Below are positions 26,734 through 36,599 of a stretch of DNA of 63,950 nt, piece by piece; position 1 is the first letter of the stretch; every line of letters starts with the position of its first letter. This DNA comes from Streptococcus constellatus. Lineage in GTDB: Bacteria > Bacillota > Bacilli > Lactobacillales > Streptococcaceae. The stretch is taken from contig NZ_CABHMZ010000037.1 in NCBI RefSeq assembly GCF_902167705.1, positions 1 through 63,950 of the forward strand. The letters run 5' to 3'. The position numbers were made by a program, and so were the translations under genes. The notes beneath the pieces were generated by a model, which made no database searches, was not told the origin of the DNA, and saw only the letters and a list, made by a program, of their open reading frames with translations.

Positions 26734-29700
26734 ATGGCAAAATTGATTCCTGGGAAGATTCGGACGGAAGGGATAGCCCTTTACGAAGCAGGGAAAATTG
26801 AAATTCTTAAATTGAAAGATCAGATGATTTACAGTCGAGTTGAAAATCACAATCTGCGATATAGTTTGGATGACGAAGCCATTTTTTGCGCCTGTGATTT
26901 TTTTCAAAAAAAGAAATACTGTGCTCATCTAGCAGGCTTAGAATATTTTCTTAAAAATGACCCTGAAGGAAAAGTCGTTTTGACCAATCTGGAAGAGGAG
27001 CAAACAACTTCAGAAGAAACTCAAACGAAAGTTTCTTTTGGCAGTCTCTTCTTGGATAAAATCCTCCTGACAGAAGATACAGCCGTTCGCTATGAACTGT
27101 CTGCGGTCGGGCAAGAAGATGATTATACAGGACAATTTTTGTGGACCTTGCGCATCAGTCGTTTACCAGATGAGCGCTCCTATGTTGTTCGAGACATTCG
27201 TGCTTTTTTAAAAATTGTTGAAAAAGGCGATTATTATCAAATCGGCAAGCACTATTATGAAAAATTGCAATTGGCTGCTTTTGATGAAGCCAGCCAAGAG
27301 GTGATTCAGTTTTTACGAGGACTTGTTTCTTATCAGCAAGATCAAGATGCTTTTTTTATCTTTCCAAATGCTGCTAGACATCTTTATTTTCCGTCTAGTC
27401 TGTTTGAAGAAGGCGTGAACCGGCTTATGAATTTGCCACATTTCCGCTTGGAATACAGTCTTTATGACTATAACGAAGTCTTTTTTCAAGATTTGCATGC
27501 CGAAGTAGGAATTTATGATTTTACAGTAGAGGAAAATTCGGATTATTTTGAGCTTACCATTATAGAGCAAAATTATAAAATCCTATACGCTGGTGACTTT
27601 ATTTTTTATGGGGATCATTTCTATCAACTGACGGAGCAGCAAAAGCGAATCATTCAGGTGATTCGAGAATTGCCTGTGGATACCGATCGCAAAAAACGCC
27701 TTCAATTTGATACAAGCGATCAAGCCAAACTGGCTTCAGGATTATTAGAATTTGGCAAAGTCGGTTCCATTCATGCACCAGAAAATTTAGTAATTCATAC
27801 GTTTATTCCGCTGTTTGATTTCGAGTTGTTGGATACTCAGGAAATTCGTCTCAAAATCCAGTTTGACTATGGAAATCGTGTTGTGGATACTCGTTTTAAG
27901 TTGGAAGAACTACCATTTGCCAGCGATTTCCAGTTAGAACAAAAGGTTTTTCAACAAGCTCTATCTGCTGGTTTTGAAGCAGATTTCACAAGCACCTGTC
28001 CGCCGTTGCAACCGCAAGAGATTTATTCATTTTTCACGTCCATTCTCCCTCGTTTTAGACGCTTGGGAAAGGTATCTGTAGCAGAAAACTTGATAGCCTT
28101 GTACCAAGTTGAAAGACCGGCAGTTTCGATTCAGACAAATGGTGGCTTGTTGGACATCGGGTTTGATTTTACAAGTATTGACCAGACAGAAGTAGACGAT
28201 GCGTTAGAAGCTCTTTTTTCGGCCAATGATTATTTCATCAGTCAATCTGGCAAGGTGCTCGTTTTTGATGAAGAAACAAAAAGAGTCAGCAAAACCTTAC
28301 AAGATTTACGAGTTAAAAAAAGAAAAGACGGCATTTTCCAAACGCAGCGGATTGCTGCTTATCAGCTATCTGAATTATTTAAAAATCAAGAAAAAGTGAG
28401 CTTTTCAGAGGAATTTCGCCATTTAGCCTTTGACCTGACGCATCCAGAGGAATTTGCACTGCCGGCGTTAAAAGTGGCAGCAACTTTGCGTGATTACCAA
28501 GAAACTGGTGTCAAATGGATGTCTATGCTTCATCATTATGGATTTGGTGGTATTTTAGCAGATGATATGGGGTTGGGAAAAACACTTCAAACCATTGCTT
28601 TTTTAAGTAGTCAACTAAAAAAAGAGACCAACGTTTTGATTTTGGCTCCGTCTAGTTTGATTTACAATTGGCTGGATGAGTTTGCAAAATTTGCGCCAGA
28701 AATGGATGTAGCGGTCATTTATGGACTAAAACCAGTCAGAGATAACTTGATTGCAGAAGGTCATCAGGTGATGATTACAAGCTATGCTTCTTTCCGTCAA
28801 GATGTTGAAGAATATAGCCAATTGAATTTTGATTATCTCTTTTTAGATGAAGCGCAGGTCATGAAAAATGCGCAGACCAAGATAGCTCATCATTTACGAA
28901 ATTTTGAGGTCGAAAATACCTTTGCTCTTTCTGGAACACCGATTGAAAATAACCTCGGCGAGTTATGGTCTATTTTTCAAATTGTTTTGCCAGGATTATT
29001 ACCTAGCAAAAAGAACTTTTTGAAACTGCCTGCAGAAACTGTTGCTCGTTTTATCAAACCATTTGTCATGCGGCGGAAGAAAGAAGATGTCTTGCAAGAA
29101 TTGCCAGATCTCATCGAAGTGTCTTATCGCAATGAGCTGGCAGATAGTCAAAAAGCTATCTACTTAGCGCAGTTAAAACAAATGCAGGAGCGCGTGCTGA
29201 CTTCTACAGAGGAAGAACTCAATCGTAGCAAAATGGAAATTTTATCTGGCTTAATGCGTTTACGCCAAATCTGTGATACTCCAGCGCTCTTTATGGAGAA
29301 TTATCATGGAGAGAGCGGCAAACTAGAAAGCCTGCTAGAGCTGCTAGAACAGATTCAAGTAGGAAATCATCGTGTGCTCATCTTTTCTCAATTCCGAGGT
29401 ATGCTAGACATTATCGAAAAAGAATTGAAAAAGATGAAAATGAAGACGTTTAAAATTACAGGCTCCACACCAGCAAAAGATCGTCAAGAGATGACAAATG
29501 CTTTTAATAGTGGGGAAGGAGATGCCTTTTTAATCTCCCTAAAAGCTGGTGGTGTTGGCTTGAACCTGACAGGTGCAGATACCGTTATTCTAGTTGACCT
29601 TTGGTGGAATCCGGCAGTGGAGTCTCAGGCAATTGGTCGAGCTCACCGTATGGGACAAGAAAGAAATGTAGAAGTTTATCGCCTGATTACGCGAGGCACA

Positions 29701-29844
29701 ATTGAAGAGAAAATTCAAGAATTGCAAGAAAGCAAGCGCCATCTCGTGTCAACTATCCTAGACGGAACAGAATCTCGCAGCAGTCTATCTGTTGCTGAAA
29801 TACGAGAAATTCTAGGAATTTCTACAGAAACACTTGAAAAATAG
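26734..29844 (+). CDS. SNF2-family ATPase/helicase with SWIM zinc finger
   Basis: This 1036-residue protein has an N-terminal SWIM-type zinc finger (CACDFFQKKKYCAHLAG near 50-66), a long bacterial SNF2-associated region, then the SNF2 ATPase core: DDMGLGKTLQT (Walker A), LDEAQ (Walker B) and the C-terminal helicase part QAIGRAHRMGQ. It is a DNA translocase probably linked to repair or transcription-complex remodelling, like RapA. The start at 26734 follows AAAGGTGG. The next two genes, a hypothetical and murC, are the usual streptococcal neighbours. Confidence 0.93.
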   Translation: MAKLIPGKIRTEGIALYEAGKIEILKLKDQMIYSRVENHNLRYSLDDEAIFCACDFFQKKKYCAHLAGLEYFLKNDPEGKVVLTNLEEEQTTSEETQTKVSFGSLFLDKILLTEDTAVRYELSAVGQEDDYTGQFLWTLRISRLPDERSYVVRDIRAFLKIVEKGDYYQIGKHYYEKLQLAAFDEASQEVIQFLRGLVSYQQDQDAFFIFPNAARHLYFPSSLFEEGVNRLMNLPHFRLEYSLYDYNEVFFQDLHAEVGIYDFTVEENSDYFELTIIEQNYKILYAGDFIFYGDHFYQLTEQQKRIIQVIRELPVDTDRKKRLQFDTSDQAKLASGLLEFGKVGSIHAPENLVIHTFIPLFDFELLDTQEIRLKIQFDYGNRVVDTRFKLEELPFASDFQLEQKVFQQALSAGFEADFTSTCPPLQPQEIYSFFTSILPRFRRLGKVSVAENLIALYQVERPAVSIQTNGGLLDIGFDFTSIDQTEVDDALEALFSANDYFISQSGKVLVFDEETKRVSKTLQDLRVKKRKDGIFQTQRIAAYQLSELFKNQEKVSFSEEFRHLAFDLTHPEEFALPALKVAATLRDYQETGVKWMSMLHHYGFGGILADDMGLGKTLQTIAFLSSQLKKETNVLILAPSSLIYNWLDEFAKFAPEMDVAVIYGLKPVRDNLIAEGHQVMITSYASFRQDVEEYSQLNFDYLFLDEAQVMKNAQTKIAHHLRNFEVENTFALSGTPIENNLGELWSIFQIVLPGLLPSKKNFLKLPAETVARFIKPFVMRRKKEDVLQELPDLIEVSYRNELADSQKAIYLAQLKQMQERVLTSTEEELNRSKMEILSGLMRLRQICDTPALFMENYHGESGKLESLLELLEQIQVGNHRVLIFSQFRGMLDIIEKELKKMKMKTFKITGSTPAKDRQEMTNAFNSGEGDAFLISLKAGGVGLNLTGADTVILVDLWWNPAVESQAIGRAHRMGQERNVEVYRLITRGTIEEKIQELQESKRHLVSTILDGTESRSSLSVAEIREILGISTETLEK

Positions 29845-29885
29845 CACCAATAGTTTATAATGAAGTGTTGAAAGGAAATGTGCTA

Positions 29886-30530
29886 ATGAAAGAAAAAACT
29901 TTTCCGTTGATTTCTGATGATGAAATCATGCTATCAGAAATGCCGCGTATGAATCTTTACGATGAAAGCGATCTTATCAGTAATATAAATGGTGACTATG
30001 TCGATAAAAATTATTTAGAATGGGAACCAATTGTAAGAAAAATTGCAGATAGCCAAGTAAAAGAAGAAAAAACAGGAGCTTACCAAACAACTTCAAATGT
30101 GCAGTCTGCTGAATCCATAAAACCTGCTTCAAAAAGTTATGCAGAATTGGCTAGAGAAGAAGCCAGAGCAGATTTGAAAAAGAAACGCTCGGCAGCTTAT
30201 TTGACGTCAGATTTTACATCTAAAAAACGTTCTTATCCTGCCGTTGCTAATGCTAGCACAGCTATTTCACATAAACCAACAGCCTTTTTTCAGAAGGAAA
30301 GTGCAAGTGAGCTGGCAAAATATAGTCGGAATTTAAAACAGGACCATTATATTTTGGCAGACATCAAAGCAAACACTTCATTGAATCAGCCAAATGAAGC
30401 ACCGAAAAAATCTAAGAATAATTATGACTTTTTAAAGACAAGTCAAATTTACAACAAAAAAGAATTGCAAAGCCAAAGAGAACATCGGATAGCGCAAGAA
30501 CTAAATTTAACACGGTTGGAAGAAAGATAA
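29886..30530 (+). CDS. Conserved streptococcal protein, mostly disordered
   Basis: This 214-residue protein is hydrophilic, rich in Lys, Ser, Ala and Glu, with no membrane helix or known domain. It sits between the SNF2 helicase and murC. The start at 29886 follows AAAGGAAATG. The position is conserved in related species by my recollection, which suggests it is a real gene. Function is unknown. Confidence 0.7.
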   Translation: MKEKTFPLISDDEIMLSEMPRMNLYDESDLISNINGDYVDKNYLEWEPIVRKIADSQVKEEKTGAYQTTSNVQSAESIKPASKSYAELAREEARADLKKKRSAAYLTSDFTSKKRSYPAVANASTAISHKPTAFFQKESASELAKYSRNLKQDHYILADIKANTSLNQPNEAPKKSKNNYDFLKTSQIYNKKELQSQREHRIAQELNLTRLEER

Positions 30531-30611
30531 TCGAACGTTGACAAGAGCCAAATATTTTTGTGTGAACTTGGTTTCACCAAATTGAACGCTCTTAGCATTT
30601 AAGGAGAAATT

Positions 30612-31943
30612 ATGACAAAAACCTATCATTTTATCGGGATTAAAGGCTCTGGAATGAGCGCTTTAGCATTGATGCTACATCAAATGGGACATCACGTTCA
30701 AGGAAGCGATGTGGAGAAATACTATTTTACACAACGCGGCTTAGAGCAAGCAGGGATTAAAATCCTTCCTTTTGACGAAAAAAATCTTCAAGCAGATGTA
30801 GAAGTCATTGCAGGAAATGCTTTCCGTCCGGATAATAATATTGAAATTGCCTATGCTGATGCAAATGGAATTGCTTATAAGCGCTACCATGAATTCCTTG
30901 GAACTTTCATGCGTGATTTTGTCAGTATGGGAGTGGCAGGGGCACATGGAAAGACATCAACGACGGGCATGTTAGCACACGTTTTATCAAATATTACGGA
31001 TACTAGCTATCTGATTGGTGACGGTACGGGGCGTGGCTCTGCAAATGCGAAGTATTTTGCGTTTGAAGCCGATGAATACGAACGTCACTTTATGCCTTAT
31101 CATCCTGAATATTCGATTATTACGAATATTGACTTTGACCACCCAGATTATTTCACGAGTTTGGAAGATGTTTTCAATGCCTTTAATGACTATGCGAAGC
31201 AAGTTAGCAAAGGGGTGTTTGTTTACGGTGAAGACAAGGAATTGCGTCGCGTTACAGCTAATGCTCCTATTTATTATTATGGTTTCAAGGAAGGGAATGA
31301 CTTTATCGCTCATGATTTACTTCGTTCTACGACGGGTTCTAGCTTTAAAGTTTCTTTCCGTGGGCAAGAATTAGGAGAATTTAAGATTCCTAGCTTTGGT
31401 CGCCACAATATCATGAATGCAACAGCAGTCATTGGTCTTTTGTATACAGCTGGATTTGATTTAAATTTAGTTCGGGAACATTTAGTCACTTTTGGTGGTG
31501 TGAAACGTCGCTTCACAGAAAAAATGGTTAATGGAACGACGATTATTGATGATTTTGCGCATCATCCAACTGAAATTATTGCGACGTTGGATGCAGCTCG
31601 TCAGAAATATCCAAGCAAGGAAATTGTGGCGATTTTCCAACCACATACCTTTACCAGAACCATTGCACTTCTGGACGAATTTGCCGAAGCCTTGAACCAA
31701 GCCGATGCCGTTTATTTGGCGCAAATCTATGGTTCTGCGCGTGAAGTGGACCACGGAGATGTCAAAGTAGAAGATTTGGCAGCGAAGATTGTGAAAAAAG
31801 CAGAAGTCATTACCGTTGATAACGTTTCGCCATTGCTAGAACACTCAAATGCCGTTTACGTTTTCATGGGGGCTGGTGATATTCAAACTTATGAATATTC
31901 TTTTGAACGCCTATTATCCAATTTGACAAGCAATGTCCAGTAA
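30612..31943 (+). CDS. murC: UDP-N-acetylmuramate--L-alanine ligase
   Basis: This 443-residue Mur ligase adds L-alanine to UDP-MurNAc, the first peptide step of peptidoglycan synthesis, in the cytoplasm. It has the N-terminal UDP-binding [12 protein letters not shown], the ATP motif [11 protein letters not shown], the DFAHHPTEI segment and a full C-terminal domain. An AAGGAG site precedes the start. It overlaps the following GNAT gene by 11 bases. Confidence 0.98.
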   Translation: MTKTYHFIGIKGSGMSALALMLHQMGHHVQGSDVEKYYFTQRGLEQAGIKILPFDEKNLQADVEVIAGNAFRPDNNIEIAYADANGIAYKRYHEFLGTFMRDFVSMGVAGAHGKTSTTGMLAHVLSNITDTSYLIGDGTGRGSANAKYFAFEADEYERHFMPYHPEYSIITNIDFDHPDYFTSLEDVFNAFNDYAKQVSKGVFVYGEDKELRRVTANAPIYYYGFKEGNDFIAHDLLRSTTGSSFKVSFRGQELGEFKIPSFGRHNIMNATAVIGLLYTAGFDLNLVREHLVTFGGVKRRFTEKMVNGTTIIDDFAHHPTEIIATLDAARQKYPSKEIVAIFQPHTFTRTIALLDEFAEALNQADAVYLAQIYGSAREVDHGDVKVEDLAAKIVKKAEVITVDNVSPLLEHSNAVYVFMGAGDIQTYEYSFERLLSNLTSNVQ

Positions 31944-32451
31944 TCTAATACCTCAAGTCACCATTCGGGAAGCTGTTTTGGAAGATTTGGAAGCAATTAG
32001 GGTTATTGAACAGGCGAATTTTTCCACAGAAGTAGCCGGTGCAGAAACGATCCAAAAATGGATTGAATGTGTTCCGAATACATGCTTAATAGCAGAATTA
32101 AATGAAAAAATAGCTGTCTACCTTGTAGGGTCAGCCGTTTTTTCACGTCGTTTGGCAAATGCTACATCAGATAAATCAGAAAAACGGCAGCAAGATTCTG
32201 ATTTTATGACGATTCAGCGATTATCTATCCATCCAGATTTTAAAGGGCAAGGGCTGGGAACTTTGCTTTTAGCTGCTTGCAAAGAAATAACTGTCGCACA
32301 AAATCAAAAAGGTCTTCAGCTGGTTTGTTCGGATGAGTTGATTTCTTACTACGAAATGAATGCCTTCATAAATGAGGGGATTTCTGAAAAAATTTATAAT
32401 AATACTGTTTTATATGAACTTGTTTGGGATAATCCATATTTTAAGGAGTAA
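31933..32451 (+). CDS. GNAT-family N-acetyltransferase (first of two)
   Basis: This 172-residue protein has the GNAT acetyl-CoA loop in [19 protein letters not shown] near 95-113. The start lies inside the end of murC, so it is coupled to cell-wall synthesis. The next gene is a related GNAT: both end in YYE followed by FINEG and a closing VW segment, which points to an old tandem duplication. The substrate is unknown. Confidence 0.9.
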   Translation: MSSNLIPQVTIREAVLEDLEAIRVIEQANFSTEVAGAETIQKWIECVPNTCLIAELNEKIAVYLVGSAVFSRRLANATSDKSEKRQQDSDFMTIQRLSIHPDFKGQGLGTLLLAACKEITVAQNQKGLQLVCSDELISYYEMNAFINEGISEKIYNNTVLYELVWDNPYFKE

Positions 32452-32453
32452 AA

Positions 32454-32951
32454 ATGAACATTAGACAAGCAAATTTAGCAGATTTGGATGCCATTACAGC
32501 TATTGAGTTGGAGAATTTTGGACCAGAGGAAGCCTTGAGTCGAGAGATTTTAGAAGCTCATATTCAAAAGCTAACAACTAGTTTCTTAGTCGCTGAACGA
32601 GACGGTCAGATTTTAGGCTACCTAGAGGGACCTGTTCGCCCTGAGCGCCATTTAATAGATCAGTCCTTTACTTCAGAAGTTGAAGACCATAGTCATTTAC
32701 CACATCATTATATTTCGTTGACCAGTTTATCCATTTCTAAAGGTGCGCAAAATATGGGGCTCGGTCGTAGCTTGTTGAATGCAATGAAAGAGATTGCTAT
32801 TCGAGACCAGCGCTTGGGAATCAACTTAACTTGTCATGATTATTTAGTCGGCTATTATGAAAAGCATGGCTTTATCAATGAGGGACTGTCTCAATCTACT
32901 TATGCAGATGAAATTTGGTATGATATGGTTTGGAAAACTCCGAGTAACTGA
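32454..32951 (+). CDS. GNAT-family N-acetyltransferase (second of two)
   Basis: This 165-residue protein has the GNAT core LSISKGAQNMGLGRSLLNAM near 92-111 and the conserved GYYEKHGFINEG near 142-153. It begins two bases after the stop of the first GNAT, with AAGGAG upstream. Its loop has QNMGLG instead of the typical QxxGxG/A with Arg, still compatible with CoA binding. The substrate is unknown. Confidence 0.9.
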   Translation: MNIRQANLADLDAITAIELENFGPEEALSREILEAHIQKLTTSFLVAERDGQILGYLEGPVRPERHLIDQSFTSEVEDHSHLPHHYISLTSLSISKGAQNMGLGRSLLNAMKEIAIRDQRLGINLTCHDYLVGYYEKHGFINEGLSQSTYADEIWYDMVWKTPSN

Positions 32952-33001
32952 GAAAAGTATTGGTTATTTCGTAGAAAGCCTGAAAGAAAGGCTTTATCTT
33001 A

Positions 33002-33030
33002 TTGCTTTTCTTTACCTTTTAAGATATAAT
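33002..33030 (+). promoter_or_regulatory. mltG promoter
   Basis: TTGCTT and TATAAT are spaced by 17 bp, 16 bases before the AAGGAGG ribosome-binding site of mltG. A weak hairpin (AAAGCC/AGGCTTT) just upstream may end the GNAT transcript. Confidence 0.7.
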
Positions 33031-33061
33031 ATTAGGGATATTGAACAAGGAGGTCAATTAT

Positions 33062-34669
33062 TTGGCTGAAGATTCACAAGAAAAAGCATGGCTGAGTTTT
33101 AAAGAGCAGATTTTGCGCGACTTGGCTAAAGCAAAGGGAACTGAACAATCAACCCCTGTAGAAGAATCTAATGATGTACACGAAAAATTGGGGCTGTCTC
33201 AATCTACACTTTCTTCTATGCAGGAAGAAGAGAAAACGCCTGTTTCTGAAGTGGACATACCACAAGTGCAAAAAGAAGAAAATAGCGAGCCAGAACCAGC
33301 TCCATTAGAAAGTCCCCTTCCAACCATTGAGCAAATAGAAGCCGAAGCAGCAGCTAGGGAAGAAGAAAAAGAGTTTAATACTCATACGACGAAAGTCCCT
33401 GTTTCATACCCAACCGATCAGGCTGTTGAAGAAACCAAAGCTCCAAAAGAATTGGTTCAACCTGCAGTTTACGGGACAGAGCAAGATACAAAGAAGCTTT
33501 CCCGTTCAAATCGGGCTTCTCAGATAGTCACTACTAAAAAGCGTCAAAACAAAATCGCAGGAAAAATTGTTAAAACTGTGTTGATTTTGCTACTTTTAGG
33601 AGTTGGACTAACTGGTTTCTTTGCTTATCGCTATGTTACCTCAGCTTTACAACCAGTTGATGCGAAAAATACAAAGTATGTGACGGTTAAGATTCCGACT
33701 GGATCAAGCACTAAAGAAATTGGAACGGTCCTGGAAAAAGCTGGTTTGATCAAAAATGCTCAGATTTTTAGCTATTATGCCAAATTTAACAATTATGCAG
33801 ATTTCCAATCAGGTTATTACAACCTGCAAAAGAGCATGAATTTGGATACAATTGCTAAAAAGCTACAGCAAGGTGGAACGGATACTCCGCAAGATCCATC
33901 AATGGAAAAACTAACCATTCCAGAAGGATACACGATTGATCAAATTGCAAAAACGATTGCGAAGTTGAAGAAAAAGAAATTGTCTTCAGATGATTTCTTA
34001 AAGAAAGTGCAAGATGATAATTTTATCACTCAGGAAGCTGCAAAATATCCAAATTTATTAGCTAATTTAGCTAAAAAAGAGAGTGGTGTTAAGTATCGCT
34101 TAGAAGGCTATCTTTTCCCTGCTACTTACAATGTGACCGATAGCACAACTGCTGAAAATCTTATTGACCAAATGTTAGCAGCAATGGATAAAACCATGTC
34201 GCAATATTATGATGTTTTAGCAGCGAAGAATTTGACTGTTCACGATGTTTTGACAATTGCGTCCTTGGTCGAAAAAGAGGGTTCAACAGATCAAGATCGA
34301 AAGAACATTGCAAGTGTCTTTTACAATCGTTTAAATCAAAACATGCCTTTGCAAAGTAATATTGCAATTCTGTATGCTCAAGGAAAACTTGGTCAAAAAA
34401 TAACCTTAGCAGAAGATGCTGCGATTGATACCAATATTGATTCGCCTTACAATGTCTATAAAAATACTGGTTTAATGCCTGGCCCTGTAGACAATCCAAG
34501 CCTTTCTGCTATTGAAGCGACTGTTAATCCAGCCAAAACGGATTATCTTTACTTTGTAGCTAATACAGAAACAGGAAATGTTTATTTCGCAAATACCTAT
34601 GAAGAACATGAAAAAAATGTTCAAGAACATGTCAATAGTAAATTGACACAATCAAGTAGTTCAAATTAA
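33062..34669 (+). CDS. mltG: Endolytic murein transglycosylase MltG, TTG start
   Basis: This 535-residue membrane protein cuts nascent glycan strands and ends their elongation. It has a long acidic cytoplasmic N-terminus, one membrane helix near 174-196 and the YceG catalytic domain with the Glu in SLVEKEGS. Translation probably starts at TTG 33062: AAGGAGG lies nine bases before it and the sequence LAEDSQEKAWLSFKEQILRDL aligns with the pneumococcal N-terminus from its first residue. The upstream ATG at 33041 precedes the ribosome-binding site. Confidence 0.94.
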   Translation: MAEDSQEKAWLSFKEQILRDLAKAKGTEQSTPVEESNDVHEKLGLSQSTLSSMQEEEKTPVSEVDIPQVQKEENSEPEPAPLESPLPTIEQIEAEAAAREEEKEFNTHTTKVPVSYPTDQAVEETKAPKELVQPAVYGTEQDTKKLSRSNRASQIVTTKKRQNKIAGKIVKTVLILLLLGVGLTGFFAYRYVTSALQPVDAKNTKYVTVKIPTGSSTKEIGTVLEKAGLIKNAQIFSYYAKFNNYADFQSGYYNLQKSMNLDTIAKKLQQGGTDTPQDPSMEKLTIPEGYTIDQIAKTIAKLKKKKLSSDDFLKKVQDDNFITQEAAKYPNLLANLAKKESGVKYRLEGYLFPATYNVTDSTTAENLIDQMLAAMDKTMSQYYDVLAAKNLTVHDVLTIASLVEKEGSTDQDRKNIASVFYNRLNQNMPLQSNIAILYAQGKLGQKITLAEDAAIDTNIDSPYNVYKNTGLMPGPVDNPSLSAIEATVNPAKTDYLYFVANTETGNVYFANTYEEHEKNVQEHVNSKLTQSSSSN

Positions 34670-34671
34670 AG

Positions 34672-34800
34672 AAGCGGGCCAAAATCGTAACTTTTAGAAC
34701 TCGATTTTGTTTCACTTCTGAGCAATGATGCCTAGGTCAAAAAATGCGTTTGTAGCAACCCTTTTAGACTAGACGAAGATTGCCTCTTGCAAAGCAAGCG
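34672..34800 (+). repeat. Second intergenic element, related to 24576-24900
   Basis: It starts GAAGCGGGCCAAAATCG followed by CGATTTTGTTTCAC, as at 24586. It has no reading frame. It lies head-to-tail with the element at 34815, so the 330-bp gap before greA is wholly repeat-like. Confidence 0.45.
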
Positions 34801-34814
34801 TGTGATATTAAAAA

Positions 34815-34970
34815 GAGGCTGGGACGAAAGTCTCCAGCTTCAAAGTATATAGTATAATAAACCAAGAACGCAGTAGCTGGTTGCTCAACAGTCTCCCAGA
34901 CTGTTGAGCAACCCTGCGGGGGTGAGACTAGGAACTAAAATTTTCAAGATGAGTTCTGTCCCACTCCCTC
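34815..34970 (+). repeat. Interspersed intergenic repeat, copy B, with inserted palindrome
   Basis: Homologous in reverse orientation to 1898-2010. It has imperfect terminal inverted ends (GAGGCTGGGAC against GTCCCACTCCCTC). Inside it, 34879-34913 is a perfect 16-bp stem with a CCC loop that copy A lacks. It resembles a small non-autonomous mobile element or a BOX-like unit. Confidence 0.65.
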
Positions 34971-35001
34971 TTTATTTTAAAAATAGAAAGAAGAAAAAAT
35001 A

Positions 35002-35484
35002 ATGGCAGAAAAAACTTATCCTATGACCCTTGAAGAAAAGGAAAAACTTGAAAAAGAATTAGAAGAACTAAAATTAGTTCGTCGTCCAGAAGTGGTAGAA
35101 CGTATTAAAATTGCTCGCTCTTATGGAGACTTATCAGAAAATAGTGAGTATGAAGCAGCCAAAGATGAGCAGGCATTTGTTGAAGGACAAATATCAAGTC
35201 TGGAAACCAAGATTCGTTATGCTGAAATTGTAAATAGCGATGCGGTAGCGCAAGATGAAGTTGCTATCGGTAAGACCGTTACAATTCAAGAAGTTGGTGA
35301 AACGGACGAAGAAGTCTATATGATTGTAGGTGCAGCAGGAGCAGATGCCTTTGCTGGAAAAGTTTCGAATGAAAGTCCTATTGGACAAGCTCTAATTGGC
35401 AAGAAAACAGGCGATACAGCTACAGTTGAAACACCTGTGGGCAGTTATGATGTAAAAATCCTAAAAGTCGAAAAAACGGCATAA
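35002..35484 (+). CDS. greA: Transcription elongation factor GreA
   Basis: This 160-residue protein has the N-terminal antiparallel coiled coil with [16 protein letters not shown] (acidic tip) and the C-terminal FKBP-like domain with [18 protein letters not shown]. GreA rescues backtracked RNA polymerase by stimulating transcript cleavage in the secondary channel. A GAAAGAAG site precedes the start. Length is normal. Confidence 0.98.
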   Translation: MAEKTYPMTLEEKEKLEKELEELKLVRRPEVVERIKIARSYGDLSENSEYEAAKDEQAFVEGQISSLETKIRYAEIVNSDAVAQDEVAIGKTVTIQEVGETDEEVYMIVGAAGADAFAGKVSNESPIGQALIGKKTGDTATVETPVGSYDVKILKVEKTA

Positions 35485-35504
35485 TTAAAAATAAGTAAGA
35501 TGAG

Positions 35505-35537
35505 CCCCCGTGATTGTGATAGTACCACGGGGGTTGT
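35505..35537 (+). terminator. Hairpin after greA
   Basis: CCCCCGTG pairs with CACGGGGG over 13 nt, followed by TTGTCTCT. The stem is strong but the T-run is poor, so it may be only a partial terminator. Confidence 0.6.
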
Positions 35538-35563
35538 CTCTGCAAAATATAGAGGAGAGAAAT

Positions 35564-35959
35564 ATGGCTCGTAAGTCTCAAGTGATTTTAACCAATATGT
35601 GTCTGATTGAAGATGATCAGAATCGCATTGTCATGCAGATTCGCGACCCCAAGATGTATTCTTGGTCAGGAGCAGCTTTACCTGGCGGACATATAGAAGA
35701 AAAAGAGAGCCTCCACCAAGCAGTCGTGCGTGAAATTTATGAAGAAACGGGACTAACAATCCATCATCCTAGACTGGTTGGTATGAAACATTGGTACACG
35801 GCAGAAGGCATTCGTTATCTGGTCTTTCTTTATCGCACAAATGAATTTTCAGGACATCTTCGCTCATCAGAAGAAGGTGAAGTTAGGTGGGTGGCGCGTG
35901 AAGAGTTGGACACTCTCGAATTGGCTTATGATTTAAAAAATTTGCTACGTATTTTTTGA
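35564..35959 (+). CDS. Nudix hydrolase (MutT-like)
   Basis: This 131-residue protein has the Nudix box GGHIEEKESLHQAVVREIYEETGL, with the GX5EX7REUXEEXGU pattern intact, near residues 42-64. The likely substrate is a nucleoside diphosphate derivative such as an oxidised dGTP, but Nudix specificity cannot be read from the box. The start at 35564 follows GAGGAGAG; the earlier in-frame ATG at 35510 lies in the greA hairpin. Confidence 0.92.
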   Translation: MARKSQVILTNMCLIEDDQNRIVMQIRDPKMYSWSGAALPGGHIEEKESLHQAVVREIYEETGLTIHHPRLVGMKHWYTAEGIRYLVFLYRTNEFSGHLRSSEEGEVRWVAREELDTLELAYDLKNLLRIF

Positions 35960-36257
35960 TGACAAATCATTGTCAGAATTGTTTTATAATGAACGCTTAG
36001 AAAATGATTTTGTCCGCGAATTTTGGTAATTTTATTTAAATGAGGGCGTTCTATTTATTCAGGCTGGGGTTTGAATAGGTAGGGTGTTCTTTTATATTTG
36101 CAAAAAATGTTTTATTGCTCAACTAAATAAAATATTTCTAACAAAATAACCTTACAAAATTGAGAAAAATCCCAAATTATGTCCCTATGTTTCTGATATA
36201 ATAAAAGCATAGCAAAAATCACTACTATTGAAATTTATAGATTAAGGATTAGTTATA
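35960..36257 (+). other. Gene-free stretch left of the prophage
   Basis: No credible reading frame. A TATAAT at 36197-36202 and an AAGGATT in front of the GTG at 36258 are the probable promoter and ribosome-binding site of the truncated regulator. A short TGACA/TGTCA hairpin begins at about 35959. Confidence 0.4.
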
Positions 36258-36503
36258 GTGTTATTCTCATTCAGATTAATAGAACTTCATGACCGACTTA
36301 GTAAAGGCGGATTATTAAATAAATCGAAGATATTACTAGAGTTTGGAATTGATTCTAAAACATTCCAAAGAGATATTGATAAACTCAGACTTTATTATTC
36401 AGAAAAAGGTCTAGGCGACATTAAATATGATCGTAAAAATAACTGTTACAGAGTAGAATCAAGACCATACCAGTTCTCAAAGAAAGAAATTTTTGCTTTA
36501 TGA
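36258..36503 (+). pseudogene. N-terminal fragment of a WYL/HTH-11 regulator
   Basis: The 81-residue frame (GTG start) contains a winged HTH of the type that heads WYL-domain regulators (LIELHDRLSKGGLLNKSKILLEFGIDSKTFQRDIDKLR) and the following wing (IKYDRKNNCYRVES). It stops after KEIFAL, where intact members continue for some 200 residues. The prophage integrase ends 97 bases away, so the gene was probably cut by phage integration. The other half would lie past the right edge. Confidence 0.72.
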
Positions 36504-36536
36504 AAAAATATGATATAATTATATCGTTGACGGTCT

Positions 36537-36576
36537 GAATATATCGCTCTTTGACAGGTGATATATTCTTTTTTTT
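36537..36576 (+). terminator. Terminator at the prophage left end
   Basis: GAATATATC pairs with GATATATTC (9 bp, 14-nt loop), followed by eight T. A TATAAT at 36514-36519 lies just upstream, so a very short transcript is possible. Confidence 0.7.
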
Positions 36577-36599
36577 GTTCCTTGAAAAACGGTAAAAGA

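Noticed and set aside
36514..36576. Second small RNA gene at the prophage left end
   Set aside because: A TATAAT and a terminator are present, but no -35 at proper spacing is seen and the product would be only about 50 nt. It is more simply a terminator near attL.
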